Source: an uncultured bacterium (GTDB lineage: Bacteria > Verrucomicrobiota > Lentisphaeria > Victivallales > UBA1829). From it: 64,000 nucleotides of DNA. The position numbers and the translations under genes are program-made. Of this stretch, positions 24,945 to 34,948 are shown in pieces (the first letter of the stretch is position 1; every line of letters starts with the position of its first letter). Below the pieces are notes generated by a model, which was given only the letters and a program-made list of their open reading frames with translations, made no database searches and was not told the origin of the DNA. The stretch is taken from assembly GCA_902778895.1 (NCBI GenBank), contig CACYZF010000008.1:283739-347738 (forward strand). Direction: 5' to 3'.

Positions 24945-26444
24945 ATGAAACAATTCCTGAAAAAAATCCTCGTCCTCATCATCATACTCGGCGTACTCGC
25001 CGTCGGCTGGGTCGTCGTCCGCAGTTACTCCCGCGGCAAAGCAGCCGAAAAAGTCGTTTTCAAGACCGAAGAGATCGTGCGCGGCGATGTGATCCGTTCC
25101 ATCTCCGCTACAGGCACCGTCGAACCCGAAGAACTCGTGAACGTCGGCGCGCAGGTCAACGGCAAGATCATGAGCTTCGGCAAGGATGCCGACGGCAATC
25201 CGGTCGACTTCAGCTCCCGCGTGACGACCGGCATGGTACTGGCGCAGATCGACGACGTGCCGTACAAGGCCGACCTCCAGGACGCCGAAGCCACGCATGA
25301 ACGCGCCAAGGCCGGCATCGTCCAGGCCGAAGCGGGCATCGAAAGCGCCGAGGCCAGCCTCAAGCAGAGCGAGACGCGTCTCGCCCTCGCCAAGGCGAAC
25401 TGGGACCGCGCACAGACGCTCTTCCAGTCCAAGACCATGACCCGGAGCGATTACGACAGCTACCAGTCCGACTACAGCACCGCCCAGGCGGAGATCGCAG
25501 TGAAGAAGGCCGCTCTCGCAGAGGCGAAAGCCTCCCTCTCCAGTGCGAAGGGAACCCTCTCCAGCGCCGAGGCATCCCTGCTCCGCGCGAAACGGAACCT
25601 CGACTACTGCACGATCACCGCCCCGATGGACGGCGTCGTGATCGACCGCCGCGTCAGCATCGGCCAGACCGTCGTGTCCAACCAGGCCGCGTCCAGCATC
25701 TTCCTCGTCGCGAAGGATTTCGCGAAGATGCAGGTGTGGGTTTCCGTGAACGAAGCCGACATCGGCAACATCACGCCCGGCATGGACGTCACGTTCTCCT
25801 GCGACGCCTTCCCCGGCGTCACGTTCCACGGCAAAGTCTTCCGCATCCGCCTCAACGCCACGCTGTCCTCCAACGTCGTCACCTACATCGTCGAGGTCAA
25901 CACCGACAACGACAGCGGCATGCTGAAGCCCTACCTCACAGCCAACGTCAAATTCATCCGCGAGGCACGTCACGAAGTCCTTACCGTCCCCGCCTCCGCG
26001 CTCCGCTATACCCCGAACGTGCAGAACATCGACCCCGCCGCCCTCGCGAACCCCGTGCAGGCCGGACAGGATGAAGCCCTCCTCTGGATCGAGAAGGGCG
26101 AAGGCCTCCTCTCGCCCGTCAAGGTCAAAGTCGGCCTCAACAACGGCACCCTCGCCGAGATCATCACCGACAATCTGAAGGAAGGCGACATCATCGTGAC
26201 CGGCATCGACACCTCCGCCGCGGCGCGCGGCCCGGAAGGCCCCGAATCCGGCATGCAGAACAACCCGTTCATGCCCAGAATGCCCCGGTTCTCCGGCCGC
26301 GGCAGCGCGGGCGCACGCGAACGCGCCAGCCAGCGCGAAGCCGCCGCGGGCGCTTCCGGCGCAGTCACCGCTCCCGGCGCGGGCGGACGTCCCGGAGCGG
26401 GCGCTCCCGGCGCAGGCGGACGTCCCGGAGCCCCGAGAAACTGA
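24945..26444 (+). CDS. Periplasmic adaptor (membrane fusion) protein, MacA-like
   Basis: 499 aa, anchored by one N-terminal membrane helix (residues 7-25). The lipoyl/barrel-sandwich domain is split around a long alpha-hairpin rich in Ala/Glu/Lys (about 105-215); beta-barrel and membrane-proximal domains follow to about 420. The last 70 residues are Gly/Arg/Ala/Pro-rich, with repeated GAGGRPGA motifs, unlike standard MacA. The following ABC ATPase and permease identify it as the adaptor of a MacAB-TolC-type exporter. Confidence 0.9.
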   Translation: MKQFLKKILVLIIILGVLAVGWVVVRSYSRGKAAEKVVFKTEEIVRGDVIRSISATGTVEPEELVNVGAQVNGKIMSFGKDADGNPVDFSSRVTTGMVLAQIDDVPYKADLQDAEATHERAKAGIVQAEAGIESAEASLKQSETRLALAKANWDRAQTLFQSKTMTRSDYDSYQSDYSTAQAEIAVKKAALAEAKASLSSAKGTLSSAEASLLRAKRNLDYCTITAPMDGVVIDRRVSIGQTVVSNQAASSIFLVAKDFAKMQVWVSVNEADIGNITPGMDVTFSCDAFPGVTFHGKVFRIRLNATLSSNVVTYIVEVNTDNDSGMLKPYLTANVKFIREARHEVLTVPASALRYTPNVQNIDPAALANPVQAGQDEALLWIEKGEGLLSPVKVKVGLNNGTLAEIITDNLKEGDIIVTGIDTSAAARGPEGPESGMQNNPFMPRMPRFSGRGSAGARERASQREAAAGASGAVTAPGAGGRPGAGAPGAGGRPGAPRN

Positions 26445-26460
26445 TCGCGAGGTCCCGTAC

Positions 26461-27168
26461 ATGTCCCTCATCGAACTGAAAAACATCGGCAAGACGTATT
26501 TCCTCGGCGAAATTTCCGTGCCTGTTCTGAAGAACATCTCGCTGGAGATCGGCAAAGGCGAATACGTCGCCCTCATGGGCGCGTCCGGTTCCGGGAAAAG
26601 CACCCTCATGAACATCCTCGGCTGTCTGGACCGCCAGACCGAAGGCGATTATTTCTTCGACGGCGAGGAAGTCGGGCGCATCTCCGGCGACAAACGGGCG
26701 AAAATCCGCAATAAGAAGATCGGGTTCGTCTTCCAGAGCTTCAATCTGCTCCCGCGCACCAGCGCGCTCGACAACGTCATCATGCCGCTCAACTACACGG
26801 CGCAGAACCTCTCCGCCTCCGAATGCCGCCGCCGCGGCATCGAGGCGCTGAAGCAGGTCGGCCTCGGCGAACGCATGGACCACTTCCCTTCGCAGCTCTC
26901 CGGCGGCCAGCAGCAGCGCGTCGCCATCGCGCGCGCCCTCATCAACCGGCCCCCGGTCCTCTTCGCCGACGAACCCACCGGCAACCTCGACTCGAAGACC
27001 AGCATCGAGGTCATGAACATGTTCTCCGAACTCAACGCTTCCGGCATCACGGTCATCCTCGTGACGCACTCCACCGAGATCGCGGACTGCGCCAAGCGCA
27101 CGATCATGCTGAAGGACGGCCGGATCGTAAATGACCCGAACCACGGCACGGAAGCAAAGGGGGCCTGA
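26461..27168 (+). CDS. ABC transporter ATPase, MacB/LolD type
   Basis: Cytosolic ATPase subunit of 235 aa. Walker A GASGSGKST is at 40-48, the signature LSGGQQQR near 140, and Walker B VLFADEPTGNLD near 164. The start is 16 bp after the adaptor gene, and the permease follows 2 bp after its stop. In Escherichia coli MacB the ATPase and permease are fused; here they are separate genes. Confidence 0.96.
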   Translation: MSLIELKNIGKTYFLGEISVPVLKNISLEIGKGEYVALMGASGSGKSTLMNILGCLDRQTEGDYFFDGEEVGRISGDKRAKIRNKKIGFVFQSFNLLPRTSALDNVIMPLNYTAQNLSASECRRRGIEALKQVGLGERMDHFPSQLSGGQQQRVAIARALINRPPVLFADEPTGNLDSKTSIEVMNMFSELNASGITVILVTHSTEIADCAKRTIMLKDGRIVNDPNHGTEAKGA

Positions 27169-27170
27169 CA

Positions 27171-28532
27171 ATGAGAATCTTCTCCACTATCCTCACTTCC
27201 CTCAAGTCCCTGCGCCGCAATCCCACGCGCACGCTGCTCACTACGCTCGGCATCATCATCGGCATCGCCGCCGTCATCACCATGATGGAGATCGGCAACG
27301 GCTCGAAGAGCGCCATCCAGTCCTCCCTCGAGAACATGGGCGCGAACTCGATCATGGTCATGCCCGGCAGCATGATGGGCCCCGGCGGTGCGCGTCAGGG
27401 CGCCGGCGCGGCCGTTTCGCTCGTGCCCGCCGATGCCGACGCCATCGGTGAAAACTGCCCCAGCGTCGCACTCTACTCGCCCGTCGTCCGCGGCGGCAAC
27501 GTGCAGGTCATCTTCGGCAATGTGAACTGGGTCCCCAGCAACATGTTCGGCGTGGCCCCGGCCTACTTCGAGATCCGCAACTGGGACATTCAGGAAGGCC
27601 GCTTCTTCACCAACGAGGAAGTCGACTCCAATGCGCGCGTCTGCGTCGTCGGCACCACCATCGTGAAGGAAGTCTTCAACGACATGTCCCCCATCGACTG
27701 CGAGCTCCGAATCGGCGACGTCACGTTCACCGTCATCGGCGTCCTGAAGACCAAGGGCGCGAACATGATGGGCTCGGACGAGGATGACGTGGTCCTCACA
27801 CCGTGGACCACCATGCGTATGCGCGTGACCGGCCTCAAGACCGGGACCGCGTCCAACACGAACAGCACCGTCTCGGATTCCCCGGGCGAACGCTTCGCCA
27901 TCAGCGGCCGCGCGCTCTATCCCGACCAGGACAACAGCATCACGAAGGACAAGCTTTTCTACAGCCGGTTCACCCAGCTGGACCAGATCATCGTCACAGC
28001 CTCCACGATTGAGAAGAACGAGCAGGCCGTGCAGGAAGTCTCCGACCTTCTCCGCAAGCGCCACAACCTCGGCATCGAGCAGGACGACGACTTCACCGTC
28101 CGCAACTCCGCCGAATTCATGTCCATGCTGAACCAGACGTCCACGCTCATGACGAACCTGCTCCTCGGCGTGGCCCTGATCTCCCTCGTCGTCGGCGGCG
28201 TCGGCATCATGAACATCATGCTCGTGTCCGTCACGGAACGCACCCGCGAAATCGGTCTCCGCATGGCCGTCGGCGCGCGCTCCCGCGACATCCTCCGGCA
28301 GTTCCTCATCGAATCCGTCGTGCTCTGCATCTCCGGCGGCATCATGGGCATCCTGCTCGGACACGGCATGTCCCTCATGATCGCGGGGGTCCTCGGCTGG
28401 CCCATCGAAGCCAGTCCGCAGGCCATCGTCGCGGCCGTCATCGTGTCCGCCACGGTCGGCATCCTCTTCGGGTTCTACCCCGCATGGAAAGCCTCCCGCC
28501 TCGACCCGATCGAAGCGCTACGCTACGAATAA
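27171..28532 (+). CDS. ABC transporter permease, MacB/FtsX type
   Basis: 453 aa. One N-terminal membrane helix (about 18-40) precedes a large periplasmic MacB_PCD domain. The FtsX domain with three membrane helices is at the end (starting near LLLGVALISLVVGGVGIMNI, and including TERTREIGLRMAVGAR). It forms the mechanotransmission permease with the preceding ATPase. Exported substrates may be drugs, peptides or lipoproteins; the sequence does not tell which. It is the last gene of the operon. Confidence 0.95.
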   Translation: MRIFSTILTSLKSLRRNPTRTLLTTLGIIIGIAAVITMMEIGNGSKSAIQSSLENMGANSIMVMPGSMMGPGGARQGAGAAVSLVPADADAIGENCPSVALYSPVVRGGNVQVIFGNVNWVPSNMFGVAPAYFEIRNWDIQEGRFFTNEEVDSNARVCVVGTTIVKEVFNDMSPIDCELRIGDVTFTVIGVLKTKGANMMGSDEDDVVLTPWTTMRMRVTGLKTGTASNTNSTVSDSPGERFAISGRALYPDQDNSITKDKLFYSRFTQLDQIIVTASTIEKNEQAVQEVSDLLRKRHNLGIEQDDDFTVRNSAEFMSMLNQTSTLMTNLLLGVALISLVVGGVGIMNIMLVSVTERTREIGLRMAVGARSRDILRQFLIESVVLCISGGIMGILLGHGMSLMIAGVLGWPIEASPQAIVAAVIVSATVGILFGFYPAWKASRLDPIEALRYE

Positions 28533-28580
28533 CGCCCGCTGCAAACAACATATTCTCCGGTCCCGCACCGGAGTTCAGAA

Positions 28581-28618
28581 TGCCCGCGAAAACAGACATT
28601 TCCGCGGGCATATTTTTG
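28581..28618 (+). terminator. Terminator of the efflux operon
   Basis: TGCCCGCGAA paired with TTCCGCGGGCA across about 8 bases, followed by TATTTTTG. Confidence 0.92.
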
Positions 28619-28670
28619 TACAATATTATTACATAACGCGCAATAACTTTTTTTTTATTCGTACAAACAC

Positions 28671-28698
28671 TTGACATCCGGCTAAAATCTGCTATATT
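28671..28698 (+). promoter_or_regulatory. Promoter of the hybrid kinase gene
   Basis: Perfect TTGACA (28671-28676), 16 bp, TATATT (28693-28698). The transcript should begin near 28705, giving a leader of about 164 nt. Confidence 0.75.
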
Positions 28699-28743
28699 AT
28701 CCGAAAACAATACTAATCACGTCAACATAAGGGAACAGAACTA

Positions 28744-28855
28744 CTGCCTGAAACCGCTGACCACAGATAAACTGTCCGGGTTGTTCAACGGAAGAACCGG
28801 GCAATCCCCATGATCTTGACCGAAAGCAAGATATCGATTTCCCGGCTTCAGGCAG
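28744..28855 (+). ncRNA. Structured 5' leader of the kinase gene, unassigned riboswitch-like element
   Basis: CTGCCTGAA (28744-28752) pairs perfectly with TTCAGGCAG (28847-28855), and the stem extends by CCG/CGG after one mismatch. Enclosed are three hairpins: ACAG/CTGT near 28765, GGTTGTTC/GAAGAACC around 28779-28798 with one mismatch, and ATCTTG/CAAGAT at 28813-28832. The closing stem ends 13 bases before the start codon, so folding could affect ribosome access. It matches no riboswitch consensus that I know. Only the sequence supports it. Confidence 0.5.
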
Positions 28856-28868
28856 AAAGAGACTGACA

Positions 28869-31800
28869 ATGATACACAATAATCATTCGGGATTATTCCA
28901 AGTTCGTTTTCACCGGACGGTCGTGTTCCTCTGCATGACGCTTCTTCTTTTGTCCGGGTCACTTTTGGGCGCTGAGCACCATGCACGGAAGGTCGTCCGG
29001 ATTCCGGTCTTTCCTTTTGAACGGATGATGATTCTGGACGAGGATAACAATCCGATATCCGGTTACGCGTACGAATATATCCAGACGATTGCGGCCTACT
29101 CCGGATGGGATATCGAGTATATTCCATGCGATAGTTTTACCGAGTGTCTGAATAAACTTTTCTCAGGAGAAGCCGATCTGTACTACGAAATCAGCCACAC
29201 CGAGGAACGCGCAAAGATCATTCTGTACCCGGATGAGCCGATGGGACATGAGTTTTACTTCCTTTATGCCTTGAAAGGGAATACGTCCATTACGCCCGAC
29301 GATCTGGAATCCATGAACGGCAGGAAAGTCGGTGTCACGCGCGGGACAATGCAGATCGAACTCCTGAAACAATGGTGCAAAAAGAAGAATGTCGATTTTA
29401 CAATCATCGAATATGAGTTTGAACAGCAAAAAGAATCCGATCTGCGTGCGGGAAAGATCGATCTCGACCTGGAAGTCAGTATTTTGGCGAAAAACGATTT
29501 CTCCGCTGTGGAAAGAATCGGTTCGTCGGCCTATTATCTGGTCGCCAACAAAGAAAGATCTGATCTGATCGACGATATCGAATCCACCGTGGAAAAAGTA
29601 CTGAACAACGACCTTTATTATTTCATCCGGCTTCAGGAGAGATATTTTTCCGATACGGTAATCAGTCTTAATCTGACGACCGAGGAGAAGAACTGGATCG
29701 CGAACCACAAGGTGCTGCGCGTCGGTTTCTTCGACAACTATCTTCCTTTCTCCACGCTGGACAAAAGCGGCAATCCGGCCGGCGCGGGAATCGAAGCGGT
29801 CAGGGAAATCATCAAAGAACTGAATCTGGAAGATAAACTGCAAGTCGAGTTTATCTGTTATTTCAATCAGGAGGAAGGATACAAGGCGGTCGAATCCGAG
29901 GAAATCGATCTGATGCTTCCCGCCTATATCAGCAATTCGGTCAAACATGATTATCATATCATCGGCGGAAAGATCATCTCGACGATGTTGAGCGACCTGG
30001 CGTTTGTGGAGGATTTCGGGGACGGCACGGACAAACGCATCGGCGTCAACAAGAACAACATGATGCAGTATTACTACAGCCGGGACTGTTATCCGCACGC
30101 GGAAATCGTGTTCTACGACGACATTCGAGGATGCCTCGACGGACTGCTGAAGAGGACTTCGGACGGGACCTTCCTGAACGGACTCCGGACCGAAGCGCTG
30201 TTAAGGCCGAAGAAGTATCAGTCCATCAAGACGAAACGCGCCAGGAACGGCTTTGAATTCCACATGGCGTTCGCGGCGGACAACATCGGGCTGATGCTGC
30301 TGATGGACCGCGGCCTGTCGATGCTCGATTCCGACTTCATGAGCAAGGCGTCGTATTCCTATGCCGGGCGCATTTACACGTTTTCCCTGATGGATTACCT
30401 CCGGGAGCACATCCTGCTCGTGATCGCCACGGTCGCGATCCTGGCCGCGCTGACCATGGGCCTGATCGGGTCCCAGATCAGCAAACGGAAGCTGGCGGAG
30501 ATCAACCGGGAACTGAAGGAATACTCCGAGGAACTGAAGAAAAACGCCGAGACCATCGAAAGGCAGAGACAGCAGGAGACTGAACTGCGGAAACAGCTCG
30601 AAGACGCCCTGCAGATGGCGCAGGCGGCAAGCCGCGCCAAGACGACGTTCCTGAGCAATATGTCCCACGACATCCGCACCCCGATGAACGCGATCATCGG
30701 GTTCACCGGGCTGGCGGCAAGCCATATCGACGACACGGAACGCGTTCAGGATTATCTGTCGACCATCGCGCGGTCCTCGGAACACCTCCTCTCGCTGATC
30801 AACGACGTGCTGGATATGAGCCGCATCGAATCCGGCAAGGTGACGCTGAACGAGAAGGAAGAGTCTCTGTCTGACATTCTTCATTCGCTCCGGGATATCG
30901 TCCATGCGGACATCCATGCGAAACAGCACAATTTCTACATCGACACGGTGGACGTCCGGAACGAGCTCGTATACTGCGATAAACTGCGCCTCAACCAGAT
31001 GCTCCTCAATTTGATCTCCAACGCCATCAAATACACGCATCCGGGCGGTACGATCACACTGCGGATCATACAGAAAACCTCGACGAAAACAGGCTACGGC
31101 ACGTTCGAATTCCGGATCAAGGACAACGGCATCGGCATGAGCGAGGAGTTTATCAAAACGATCTTCGATCCGTTCACGCGCGAGGAAAACTCCACGGTTT
31201 CACGCATTCAGGGAACCGGCCTCGGCATGGCGATCACGAAGAACATTGTGGATATGATGGGCGGAAAGATAACGGTTGCCTCAAAGAAGGGCGAGGGAAC
31301 TGAATTCATCGTCACGGTTGATTTCAGGATCGCCAACAGGAAAAAGACCGATCCGGCGATCCCCGAACTGAAGGGACTGCGCAGCCTGGTCGTGGACGAC
31401 GACATCAACGCCTGCCAGAGCATCGCGGACATGCTTCGCGAGGTCGGAATGCGCAGCGAATGGTGCGTTTCGGGCAAGGAGGCCGTGATCCGCACGGAGG
31501 AGGCGCTTCGCCACGGCGACCGCTTCAAAGTCTACATCGTGGACTGGCTGATGCCGGACATGAACGGGATCGAGACCGTCCGCCGCATCCGCAAGGTGGT
31601 CGGGGAAGACGCGTCGATCATCATCCTGACGGCGTACGACTGGAGCGACATCGAGCAGGAAGCGCGAGAAGCCGGCGTGACCGGATTCATCTCGAAACCG
31701 CTCTTCCCGTCCGACCTGCAGCGCGTGCTGCTGCAATCCTGCGGGAAAGCCGATCCCGCCCGGACAAACAGGGAAGAAGAGCCTGTCTCGTTAAAAGGCA

Positions 31801-32168
31801 AAAGAATCCTGCTTGTGGACGACAACGAACTCAACCTCAAGATCGGAGTGTTGCAGCTTCAGCATCAGGGCTCGACGGTCGAAACCGCCCTGAACGGACA
31901 GCTCGCGGTCGACATGATCCGGGAGAACGGCATGGACGCGTACGATTTCGTCCTGATGGACATTCAGATGCCGGTAATGGACGGATACGAGGCGACGTCG
32001 ATCATCCGGAATCTCCCGGGCGGGGACAAGCTGAAGATCCTCGCGTTCTCCGCAAACGCCTTCGAGGAAGACAAGGAAAAGTCCTTGCAGGCGGGCATGA
32101 ACGGACATATCGCGAAGCCGCTGAAGCTCAAAGAACTGTTAAGCGAGCTGAAACGGTTCGGCGTGTAA
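28869..32168 (+). CDS. Hybrid sensor histidine kinase with two solute-binding domains and two receivers
   Basis: 1099 aa, inner membrane. A signal or first membrane helix lies at about 15-35. Two periplasmic family-3 solute-binding-like domains follow (about 40-265 and 285-510; the second begins [20 protein letters not shown]). A membrane helix lies at about 522-542, then a coiled coil. HisKA has phospho-acceptor His600 ([17 protein letters not shown]). HATPase motifs are [20 protein letters not shown] and GTGLGMAI. Two receivers follow with Asp892 ([10 protein letters not shown]) and Asp1031 ([11 protein letters not shown]). No Hpt or DNA-binding domain is present, so output needs a partner. 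Amino acids or similar solutes are likely ligands (family knowledge). The ribosome site is weak (AAGAGA). Confidence 0.95.
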   Translation: MIHNNHSGLFQVRFHRTVVFLCMTLLLLSGSLLGAEHHARKVVRIPVFPFERMMILDEDNNPISGYAYEYIQTIAAYSGWDIEYIPCDSFTECLNKLFSGEADLYYEISHTEERAKIILYPDEPMGHEFYFLYALKGNTSITPDDLESMNGRKVGVTRGTMQIELLKQWCKKKNVDFTIIEYEFEQQKESDLRAGKIDLDLEVSILAKNDFSAVERIGSSAYYLVANKERSDLIDDIESTVEKVLNNDLYYFIRLQERYFSDTVISLNLTTEEKNWIANHKVLRVGFFDNYLPFSTLDKSGNPAGAGIEAVREIIKELNLEDKLQVEFICYFNQEEGYKAVESEEIDLMLPAYISNSVKHDYHIIGGKIISTMLSDLAFVEDFGDGTDKRIGVNKNNMMQYYYSRDCYPHAEIVFYDDIRGCLDGLLKRTSDGTFLNGLRTEALLRPKKYQSIKTKRARNGFEFHMAFAADNIGLMLLMDRGLSMLDSDFMSKASYSYAGRIYTFSLMDYLREHILLVIATVAILAALTMGLIGSQISKRKLAEINRELKEYSEELKKNAETIERQRQQETELRKQLEDALQMAQAASRAKTTFLSNMSHDIRTPMNAIIGFTGLAASHIDDTERVQDYLSTIARSSEHLLSLINDVLDMSRIESGKVTLNEKEESLSDILHSLRDIVHADIHAKQHNFYIDTVDVRNELVYCDKLRLNQMLLNLISNAIKYTHPGGTITLRIIQKTSTKTGYGTFEFRIKDNGIGMSEEFIKTIFDPFTREENSTVSRIQGTGLGMAITKNIVDMMGGKITVASKKGEGTEFIVTVDFRIANRKKTDPAIPELKGLRSLVVDDDINACQSIADMLREVGMRSEWCVSGKEAVIRTEEALRHGDRFKVYIVDWLMPDMNGIETVRRIRKVVGEDASIIILTAYDWSDIEQEAREAGVTGFISKPLFPSDLQRVLLQSCGKADPARTNREEEPVSLKGKRILLVDDNELNLKIGVLQLQHQGSTVETALNGQLAVDMIRENGMDAYDFVLMDIQMPVMDGYEATSIIRNLPGGDKLKILAFSANAFEEDKEKSLQAGMNGHIAKPLKLKELLSELKRFGV

Positions 32169-32189
32169 CGGGAAAACAGGATCGCGAAA

Positions 32190-32232
32190 GTGGAAAGAAA
32201 AGCCGGGTTCGGATTTGATTCCGGATCCGGCT
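32190..32232 (-). terminator. Terminator of the TPR gene
   Basis: On the minus strand AGCCGG...CCGGCT with inner TCCGG/CCGGA-type pairs (32201-32232), followed by TTTTCTTTCC. It lies between two convergent genes. Confidence 0.7.
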
Positions 32233-32275
32233 TGATCTGTTGTCGGGAACAGTGCATTTCCCTGTTCAGCGGAAT

Positions 32276-34657
32276 TCAATCATCCGGAGACAGCAAATCT
32301 TTCAGGCTGGGCGTGTCATCCTCCTCAACGGGGGCTGTTCCGCCGCCGATGACACCGGGCATTTGGAATTGATAATCCAATATGGCCTTTTGGAGTTCCT
32401 CCTCCGAGCGCATCTTGAAATCATGGAATGTGGAATCTTTGGGGTAAAGGATCAGATAGTGATTGGACCGGTCGAGCGCATACGAGAAATGACCGTTTGC
32501 CAGATCCTCACGGACACAATGAAGCATGATATCCGTCCAGAGATCCTTGACCTCTTTCGGCAGTTCGACTTCGCGATAAGGAATTTTGAGCACTCTTTCC
32601 GCATCCTGATAATTCTCGTTTAATGCGAGCATTTTCGCATAGACGAACTGACCGACACCGCTGTCCTGATCCGTTTCCCAGGATTGTTTCGCATAAGAAA
32701 GAGCTTCCTCCTTCATTCCTTTGGCCAGATAGACCTCGGCGATGTTGGCAAGAACAACGCCCTTGTCAGGATATGTATTGAGCAGCACGTTGTAACGGGA
32801 AAGAGCCTGGTCCAGCAGATCGTAGCCGCTGCACAGGTTTGCCGCATGAAGTGCGAAATCCAGTTGATCCGTTTCCACAGTTTCCAGCAGGGAAAGTGCT
32901 TCCTCCTTCTTCCCCTGAAGAAGCAGTTCCTCCGTTTTGAAGAATGGAGCAAGCGCCTTCAGCTCCGGAACAGTCGAAGACTCCAGACGTTCCGCCATTG
33001 CCGAAAGTTCCGCCCGGCGGTCATGATCGATGCAGAATTTGAAATAACGGTAGAGGATTTCTCTGTCCATTTCGGTATTGTTGATCAGAGCTGCATACTC
33101 TTTCGCAGCTTCATCAAGTTTTCCCGTTTGTTCCAGCGCAATTGCATGCAGCAGGTCAAAGGAGATGGAACGATTCTCATCTTTCAGGGAATAGAACCTT
33201 TCAACATATTTCAGGCACTGTTCGGGATTCCTGTTGTAAAGCTCGAATTCCGCGGCCACCTGCAGAAGGAATGGATCTACCGAAAATGTTTTCAGGTTTT
33301 CCTGAATGATCTGCCGCGTCAGCAGATTCCTTCTGCGCAGGTCGGAAATGATGATGCGCATCAGGAATGGATCCGTGTTCTCCGGCCCCGCTATGAGCTG
33401 AGCGAGTCTGGCCAGCCGCCCCGGATTGTCGGCGAGCTCCGGACTCCCCTCGATCTTTGTCAGAAGATAATGACGGACCGCGGGACGGGCTCTCTCCTGC
33501 AGATTATAGAATGGCGGATTCAGCATGATCGCTTCGAGGGAACTGCAGATCTTCTCCACGCTGTCATAGTTGAGCCCGATCTGAAGATTGATCAAGTTCG
33601 CGAGAGGCGTCTGTGCCGCAGCGCCCACTTCCTGCATGTTTCTGGCTAGGACTTCATTGTCCACCGTTTCCTGACAGAACGTGTACAGAGCCTCGAAATA
33701 GGAAACCTGCATTCTGTACTTCCGTCCAAGGGTACGGAAGTGTTCGATAAGGGGGAGAAGTTTCTCGGAATGTGCGCTGTACACGCAACTCTCCGCGTAA
33801 AGAATATACAGAGGAATATGTTCGATATCGGCCAAATACGGTTCAGCGATCTCGATCACGGAATTGAATTTCAGACTGGAAAAGTAAAAACTCGCCAGAA
33901 GAGGGATTCCGGCAAACCGGTTCATCGCGACCACCTGCTTCAGCAACGCTTCTTCCTGTTCCAGGATGTATTCCTCGTCCTCACCGGAAAAATCAAGGCT
34001 GACAAGAGAAAACAGGATGGACTCCTGCTTGACAAAGGAATCATCCGAATGGATACCGTGTTCAAGATAGTCCGCGCAGTCGTCCGGGGAAAGGTCATGA
34101 CATGTTATAAGGAATTCCGCATATCTGGCAAGATCATCCTTTTGGAAAACATCCGGATCATCCTCAAGCATAAGTTCATAGTAATTTTCCACATCCTTGC
34201 CGCGGTTCGTTATGACGGCACTGATGAGGTACAGCATCTTATCCTTCGGCGCAAGCTCTTCTTTTAAATTGACCTTGTGGGACAGAGATGTATAAAGATG
34301 CGGGAAGTTGCGGGCTTTCATGGCGCATTCGAGGTAAGTGTCCCAGTACTCCTGCTTCAACGGATTCAGCACACTTGCCATATACCAGCAATGCATCTCC
34401 GCGTCAGCATTGTAAAAATGCCGGTAAACCATTGCCAGGCGGACAAAATCCTCTTCACTGTTGTAATCCTGCTCAACATATTTTCTTAAAAGCGTTTCCG
34501 CTTTCTTCCAGTCTTCCGCGGCATAAGCATCCCGCGCCTCCATCCGCAGATGGAAGCGACGCATCGTCTTGATCCCGAAGTGTCCAAGAAAACCGAGACA
34601 TGTGAGCAGGACGACCAAAACCGTGAAAATGACCAGAATGATTCTTACATTTTTCAT
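32276..34657 (-). CDS. Membrane-anchored TPR protein
   Basis: 793 aa, function unknown. One N-terminal membrane helix (about 5-28) is followed by helical-repeat sequence across the whole length. TPR-like pairs are clearest near the start (EARDAYAAEDWKKAETLLRK) and in the C-terminal third (KLDEAAKEYAALINN, LLDQALSRYNVLLNTYPDKG, GMKEEALSYAKQSWETDQDS). The last 40 residues are acidic and disordered. The start at 34657 (MKNVRI) is preferred because the helix follows directly; GGA lies four bases upstream. The upstream in-frame ATG at 34696 has no ribosome site. The convergent kinase gene is a possible partner, but that is only position. Confidence 0.85.
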   Translation of the reverse strand: MKNVRIILVIFTVLVVLLTCLGFLGHFGIKTMRRFHLRMEARDAYAAEDWKKAETLLRKYVEQDYNSEEDFVRLAMVYRHFYNADAEMHCWYMASVLNPLKQEYWDTYLECAMKARNFPHLYTSLSHKVNLKEELAPKDKMLYLISAVITNRGKDVENYYELMLEDDPDVFQKDDLARYAEFLITCHDLSPDDCADYLEHGIHSDDSFVKQESILFSLVSLDFSGEDEEYILEQEEALLKQVVAMNRFAGIPLLASFYFSSLKFNSVIEIAEPYLADIEHIPLYILYAESCVYSAHSEKLLPLIEHFRTLGRKYRMQVSYFEALYTFCQETVDNEVLARNMQEVGAAAQTPLANLINLQIGLNYDSVEKICSSLEAIMLNPPFYNLQERARPAVRHYLLTKIEGSPELADNPGRLARLAQLIAGPENTDPFLMRIIISDLRRRNLLTRQIIQENLKTFSVDPFLLQVAAEFELYNRNPEQCLKYVERFYSLKDENRSISFDLLHAIALEQTGKLDEAAKEYAALINNTEMDREILYRYFKFCIDHDRRAELSAMAERLESSTVPELKALAPFFKTEELLLQGKKEEALSLLETVETDQLDFALHAANLCSGYDLLDQALSRYNVLLNTYPDKGVVLANIAEVYLAKGMKEEALSYAKQSWETDQDSGVGQFVYAKMLALNENYQDAERVLKIPYREVELPKEVKDLWTDIMLHCVREDLANGHFSYALDRSNHYLILYPKDSTFHDFKMRSEEELQKAILDYQFQMPGVIGGGTAPVEEDDTPSLKDLLSPDD

Positions 34658-34713
34658 TTTTCCGCGATCCCATCGGGAATCCGTCTCCCGATGCATGTTG
34701 ATTCATGTGTTTT

Positions 34714-34744
34714 ACAAAAAACCCGGTCAGTTTCCCAACCGGGG
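34714..34744 (-). terminator. Intrinsic terminator between promoter and start of the TPR gene
   Basis: On the minus strand CCCGGTT pairs with ACCGGG across about 9 bases, followed by TTTTTTG. It lies downstream of the promoter at 34806-34833 and upstream of the start codon at 34657, the arrangement of a transcription attenuator. Confidence 0.7.
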
Positions 34745-34805
34745 CGAATTGTTATGGATCATTTATTCAAAAAAACACCATATCTGGCGGAGCCAAGTAT
34801 TAAAT

Positions 34806-34833
34806 AATATAGCGTGCCCTCAATGTATTTCAA
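34806..34833 (-). promoter_or_regulatory. Promoter of the TPR gene
   Basis: TTGAAA (34828-34833), 16 bp, TATATT (34806-34811) on the minus strand; start predicted near 34799. Confidence 0.6.
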
Positions 34834-34948
34834 GTCTTTTTTTCCGAAAAAAGAGATAACGTCTGACTTTTCAACCTCAAACAGGAAAGAATCCTATTGT
34901 TTTGGGGGAGGCTGCGGTTCTTCGCCTTCAGCAGGTTACATGGTCAAG

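Noticed and set aside
24900..26615. 571-codon minus-strand ORF
   Set aside because: Shadow of the MacA-like gene; composition follows the complementary codons.
28744..28855. Known riboswitch, tRNA-like or ribozyme identity for the leader RNA
   Set aside because: The conserved cores I know for the main riboswitch classes are missing, there is no T-loop GGTTCGA, and no hammerhead CTGANGA core; the paired ACGR loops of guanidine-II are also absent. It is kept as unassigned.
34727..34762. Kinship of the 11-codon MIHNN mini-ORF with the kinase N-terminus, which also begins MIHNN
   Set aside because: Only five residues match, upstream sequences differ and neither has a clear ribosome site; chance is the simplest reading.
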